Source: Pseudomonas resinovorans NBRC 106553
GTDB lineage: Bacteria > Pseudomonadota > Gammaproteobacteria > Pseudomonadales > Pseudomonadaceae
NCBI RefSeq assembly: GCF_000412695.1
Contig: NC_021499.1
Span: forward strand, 868,001 to 932,000
DNA: 64,000 bases
Reading direction: 5' to 3'
Under the pieces are notes generated by a model. It did no database searches. It worked only from the letters and a program-made list of their open reading frames with translations, and was not told where the DNA came from. Below are positions 60,727-64,000 of this stretch, one piece after another (position 1 is the stretch's first letter; the number at the start of each line of letters is the position of its first letter). A program made the position numbers and the translations under genes.

Positions 60727-62018
60727 CAGTGGAAGAAACCCATCTTGATTACGAAAAGCACGGCCAGGATCACCAGCGCGGGGCTCAGTTCGTTGAAGCG
60801 GCCGGCGAGGGTCTTGATCGCGGCCCAGGCGATGAAGCCGAAGGCGATGCCATCGGCGATGGAATAGGTGAACGGCATGGCCAGGGTGGTGATCAGCACC
60901 GGCGCGGCGGTGGTCAGGTCATCCCAGTCTATTTCGGCCAGGCCCGACGCCATCAGCACGGCGACGAAGAACAGCGCCGGCGCGGTGGCGAACGCCGGGA
61001 CGCTGGCCGCCAGCGGCGAGAGGAACAGCGCCAGGAGGAACAGCACGGCGACCACGATGGCGGTCAGGCCGGTACGGCCGCCGGCGCTGACGCCCGCGGC
61101 CGATTCGATGTAGCTGGTGGTGGTGGAGGTGCCCAGCAGGGAACCGCCCATGGCGGCGGTGGAGTCGGCGATCAGTGCGCGGCCCATCTTCGGCATGTAG
61201 CCGTCGGCGCGCATCAGGCCGGCCTTCTTGGCCACGGCGATGAGGGTGCCGGAGTTGTCGAACAGGTCGACAAAGAGGAAGGCGAAGATCACGCTGACCA
61301 GGCCGATTTCCAGGGCACCCTTGATGTCCAGCTGGAGGAAGGTGGGCGCCAGGGACGGCGGCATGGAGAAGATGCCGCCGAACTGCGAGGCGCCCAGGGC
61401 GATACCGGCGAGGGTCACCGCGAGAATGCCGATCAGCACGGCGCCGGTCACCTTGCGCGCTTCCAGGGCGACGATCAGGAAGAAGCCGAGCACGGCGAGG
61501 ATCGGCTCGGGCTTGGTCAGGTCGCCCAGCGTCAGCATGGTCACCGGGTGGGCGGCGACTATGCCGGCCTTCTGCAGGGCGATCAGCGCCAGGAACAGGC
61601 CGATGCCGGCGGCGATGGCCGAGCGCAGCTCCAGCGGGATGCTGTTGATGATCCATTCACGGATGCGGAAGATCGACAGCAGGAAGAACATGCAGGCCGA
61701 GATGAACACCGCGCCCAGGGCCACCTGCCAGGTGTGGCCCATGTGCAGCACCACGGTGTAGGTGAAGAAGGCGTTCAGGCCCATGCCGGGAGCCAGGGCG
61801 ATGGGGTAGTTGGCGATCAGGCCCATGACCGCCGAGCCGATGGCGGCCGCCAGGCAGGTGGCGACGAACACCGCGCCCTTGTCCATGCCGGTCTCGCCGA
61901 GGATGGCCGGGTTGACGAAGAGGATGTAGGCCATCGTCAGGAAGGTCGTCAGACCGGCCAGGATCTCGGTGCGCACGTTGGTGTCGTGTGCTTTGAGTTG
62001 GAATAGCTTTTCCAGCAT
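60726..62018 (-). CDS. NCS2-family (AzgA-like) purine permease
   Basis: A 430-residue permease of the AzgA branch, with 12-14 hydrophobic helices. Family landmarks: [18 protein letters not shown] near residue 27, [21 protein letters not shown] and [15 protein letters not shown] near residue 295. It probably imports adenine, guanine or hypoxanthine with protons. The start at 62018 (MLEKLFQLK) is preferred; an in-frame extension to 62141 has no conserved content. The gene sits just upstream of trmA. Confidence 0.92.
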   Translation of the reverse strand: MLEKLFQLKAHDTNVRTEILAGLTTFLTMAYILFVNPAILGETGMDKGAVFVATCLAAAIGSAVMGLIANYPIALAPGMGLNAFFTYTVVLHMGHTWQVALGAVFISACMFFLLSIFRIREWIINSIPLELRSAIAAGIGLFLALIALQKAGIVAAHPVTMLTLGDLTKPEPILAVLGFFLIVALEARKVTGAVLIGILAVTLAGIALGASQFGGIFSMPPSLAPTFLQLDIKGALEIGLVSVIFAFLFVDLFDNSGTLIAVAKKAGLMRADGYMPKMGRALIADSTAAMGGSLLGTSTTTSYIESAAGVSAGGRTGLTAIVVAVLFLLALFLSPLAASVPAFATAPALFFVAVLMASGLAEIDWDDLTTAAPVLITTLAMPFTYSIADGIAFGFIAWAAIKTLAGRFNELSPALVILAVLFVIKMGFFH

Positions 62019-62212
62019 GTGTGGCTCCCCGTGACGCACTGCGTCTTTGTCATTCAGCTGGCGAAAAGCAAAGCACAGTTGCACGGCGCGCGCGGGCGCC
62101 ATGGACTTTTCTCTGCCAGTCTGGAAAAAGGCGCGCATCATACCAGCTAGCCCGGGAGCGGTGAATTTATGACCGGACGGACAGCTTCGGTTTCCAGGAG
62201 AAGGAGAACACC

Positions 62213-62776
62213 ATGCATACCCAACCTCATCTCCAGGCCCTGATCGCCGTCGCCGAAGGCGTCGAAGACCTGGAAACCGTGACCCTGATCGACGTGCTGC
62301 GGCGCGCCGAGGTGAAGACGGTGGTGGCCAGCATCGAGAGCCGCCGCATGATCACCCTGGCCCGCGGCACCCGCCTGACCGCCGATACCATGCTGCTGGA
62401 CGTGCTGGCCCAGGACTACGACCTCATCGTATTGCCCGGCGGCATGCCCGGCGCCCAGCGCCTGGGCGAGCATGAACCCCTGGCCGAGAAGGTCCGTGAG
62501 CAGGCCAAGGCGGGGCGCTTCTTCGCCGCCATCTGCGCCGCGCCGGCCATGGCCCTGCAGCCCTACGGCGTGCTGCGCCAGCGGCGCATGACCTGCTACC
62601 CGAGCTTCAGCGACCGGCTGTCCGGCTGCACCTTCGTCGACCAGCCGGTGGTGGTGGACGGCAACTGCATCACCGCCCAGGGGCCGGGCTGCGCACTGGC
62701 CTTCGCCCTTGCCCTGGTGGAGCAGCTGTGCGGCAAGGCCAAGCGCAACGAGATCGCCAAGGCGATGCTGGTGTAA
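62213..62776 (+). CDS. DJ-1/PfpI-type protein, YajL-like
   Basis: A 187-residue DJ-1-superfamily protein. The nucleophilic elbow AAICAAPAMAL carries the reactive Cys near residue 108; an early Glu in AEGVEDLETV and the GGMPGAQRL block complete the YajL/DJ-1 pattern. YajL-type proteins protect against oxidative and carbonyl damage (chaperone and possible deglycase). It is divergent from the purine permease and convergent with the MFS gene. Confidence 0.9.
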   Translation: MHTQPHLQALIAVAEGVEDLETVTLIDVLRRAEVKTVVASIESRRMITLARGTRLTADTMLLDVLAQDYDLIVLPGGMPGAQRLGEHEPLAEKVREQAKAGRFFAAICAAPAMALQPYGVLRQRRMTCYPSFSDRLSGCTFVDQPVVVDGNCITAQGPGCALAFALALVEQLCGKAKRNEIAKAMLV

Positions 62777-62814
62777 AGCGGACGCGAGGAGCCTGTAGGG
62801 GCGAACCCCGGGCC

Positions 62815-64000
62815 TCAATGCAACTTGTCGCGCTTGGCCAGGGTCGGGAAGAGCCTTATCCACACGCCCGTGACGATCAGTGTGCCGACGCCGCCCATGA
62901 CCACCGCCGGCACCGTGCCGAACCAGGCGGCGGTGACGCCGGACTCGAACTCCCCCAGCTGGTTGGAGGCGCCGATGAACAGGCCGTTCACCGCGCTGAC
63001 CCGGCCGCGCATCTCGTCCGGGGTGTGCAGCTGCACGAAGGCCCCACGGATCACCATGCTGATCATGTCCGCCGCGCCCAGCACGGCCAGTACCGCCAGG
63101 GAGAACCAGAAGGAGGTGGACAGGCCGAAGGCGATGGTCGCCACGCCGAACACCCCCACGGCGGTGAACATGATCCGTCCGACATTGCGCTCGATGGGGA
63201 AGCGCGCCAGCCAGAAGGACATCAGCAGCGCCCCCACCGCCGGGGCCGAACGCAGCAGGCCCAGGCCCCAGGGGCCGGTGAGCAGGATGTCCTTGGCGAA
63301 TACCGGGAGCAGGGCGGTGGCGCCGCCCAGCAGCACGGCGAACAGGTCCAGGGAGATGGCCCCGAGGATGTCCGGGCGGCTGCGGATGAAGCGGATGCCC
63401 GCCAGCAGGTTCTCCAGGTTGGCCGGCGCCTTGCTGGCCGGCTGCTGGCTGCTGGAAAGGCCGAGCATGAGGATGCACGCGGCGATATAGAGCACCGCCG
63501 TCGGGCCGTAGACCCAGAGACTGCCGAAGGCATAGAGCAGGCCGCCCAGGGCCGGCGCGACGATGGTCGCCGCCTGCATGGCCGAAGCCGAGGCGGCCAC
63601 GGCGCGAGGGAAAAGCTCCTTGGGCACCACGTTGGGCAGCAACGCCTGGGTGGCCGGCATCTCGAAGGCCCGCGCCGCGCCGAGGACGAAGGCCATCAGG
63701 AAGATCAGCTCGCGGCTGGCGCTGTCGGTGGCGCTGCTGAACACCAGCACGCCGGCCACCAGGGCCTGCAGCACCTGGCAGGTGGCGGCGACGCGGCGGC
63801 GATCGAAGCGGTCGGCGACATGTCCGGTGTGCAGCATGAACATCACGCGGGGGAGGAACTCCACCAGCCCCACCAGGCCCAGGTCGAGCACGCTGCCGGT
63901 GAGTTGGTAGATGTGCCAGCCGATGGCGACGGTGATCATCTGGAAGCCGCTGGCCGTACAGACGCGGGCGAACCAGAACGCCATGAAGGGGCGATGGTGG
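62815..64000 (-). CDS. MFS transporter, EntS-like, 5' truncated by window edge
   Basis: A drug/siderophore-type MFS exporter of at least 389 residues inside the window; reading continues in frame to the edge (HHRPF before the first in-window Met), so the N-terminus lies beyond 64000. Landmarks: HTGHVADRFDRRRVAATCQ (motif A), EMPATQALLPNVVP, and an even spread of hydrophobic helices. Substrate unknown. The stop is a TGA read from 62815-62817. Confidence 0.87.
   Translation of the reverse strand, partial: HHRPFMAFWFARVCTASGFQMITVAIGWHIYQLTGSVLDLGLVGLVEFLPRVMFMLHTGHVADRFDRRRVAATCQVLQALVAGVLVFSSATDSASRELIFLMAFVLGAARAFEMPATQALLPNVVPKELFPRAVAASASAMQAATIVAPALGGLLYAFGSLWVYGPTAVLYIAACILMLGLSSSQQPASKAPANLENLLAGIRFIRSRPDILGAISLDLFAVLLGGATALLPVFAKDILLTGPWGLGLLRSAPAVGALLMSFWLARFPIERNVGRIMFTAVGVFGVATIAFGLSTSFWFSLAVLAVLGAADMISMVIRGAFVQLHTPDEMRGRVSAVNGLFIGASNQLGEFESGVTAAWFGTVPAVVMGGVGTLIVTGVWIRLFPTLAKRDKLH

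Overview
This window looks like chromosomal backbone from a high-GC gammaproteobacterium, almost certainly a Pseudomonas related to the P. aeruginosa group. Three things point there. The first 24 kb (lnt, corC, ybeY, phoH, miaB, DUF1820, Sel1 protein, hemL, thiE, thiD, ladS, tetR, AidB-like dehydrogenase, amn, rluE, lrp, CDF transporter, hrpB) follows, as far as I recall it, the PA3984-PA3961 gene order of P. aeruginosa. The LadS hybrid kinase is characteristic of Pseudomonas. The intergenic DNA carries Pseudomonas-type palindromic repeats. I saw no tRNA, rRNA, CRISPR array, insertion sequence or prophage gene. The window cuts the gene at the right edge; lnt at the left edge is complete.

Layout. 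4-5380 (minus): miaB-phoH-ybeY-corC-lnt, a housekeeping operon for tRNA thiomethylation, rRNA maturation, ion/envelope homeostasis and lipoprotein acylation. 5518-9432: two small genes, then thiD-thiE-hemL (thiamine and haem synthesis). 9688-12085: ladS, the GacS-network sensor kinase, broken here by one extra G in a G-run. 12201-16100: TetR regulator, AidB-like acyl-CoA dehydrogenase and amn. 16194-24295: metallo-hydrolase, rluE, DUF2788 peptide, an Lrp regulator facing a probable small RNA, MAPEG protein, FieF-like efflux pump, DinB protein, lipoprotein, hrpB. 24323-34129: an accessory stretch of small enzymes, two orphan periplasmic solute-binding proteins, an NYN nuclease, a DnaQ-like exonuclease, an Lrp/EamA divergent pair and rhlE.

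34811-41857 is a transport/catabolism module: a LuxR-type regulator, a repeat-rich 589-bp gap with three perfect DnaA boxes, then a polyamine-type ABC transporter (ATPase, Tat-exported binding protein, two permeases) and an aldehyde dehydrogenase. Two near-identical ~98-bp palindromic repeats flank the transporter operon in direct orientation. 42005-43468 holds a PAS protein and an unusual receiver-CheC fusion. 43560-49412 holds a VOC protein, a flavoprotein, an HDAC-like amidohydrolase, a GNAT acetyltransferase overlapping a double SagB-type oxidoreductase, and tesB.

49732-55555 is a complete archaic (Csu/CupE-type) chaperone-usher pilus operon: three pilins, chaperone, usher and two-domain tip adhesin. 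From there to the end: HAD phosphatase, DUF559 nuclease, YpfJ zinc peptidase, PhzF isomerase behind an attenuator-like terminator, DUF411 protein, DUF4345 protein, trmA, an NCS2 purine permease, a YajL/DJ-1 protein and a truncated MFS exporter. The observations most worth following are the ladS frameshift, the Lrp-facing sRNA candidate, the DnaA-box repeat array, the REC-CheC fusion and the phzF leader. Function calls rest on motif recognition by eye, not on database searches.
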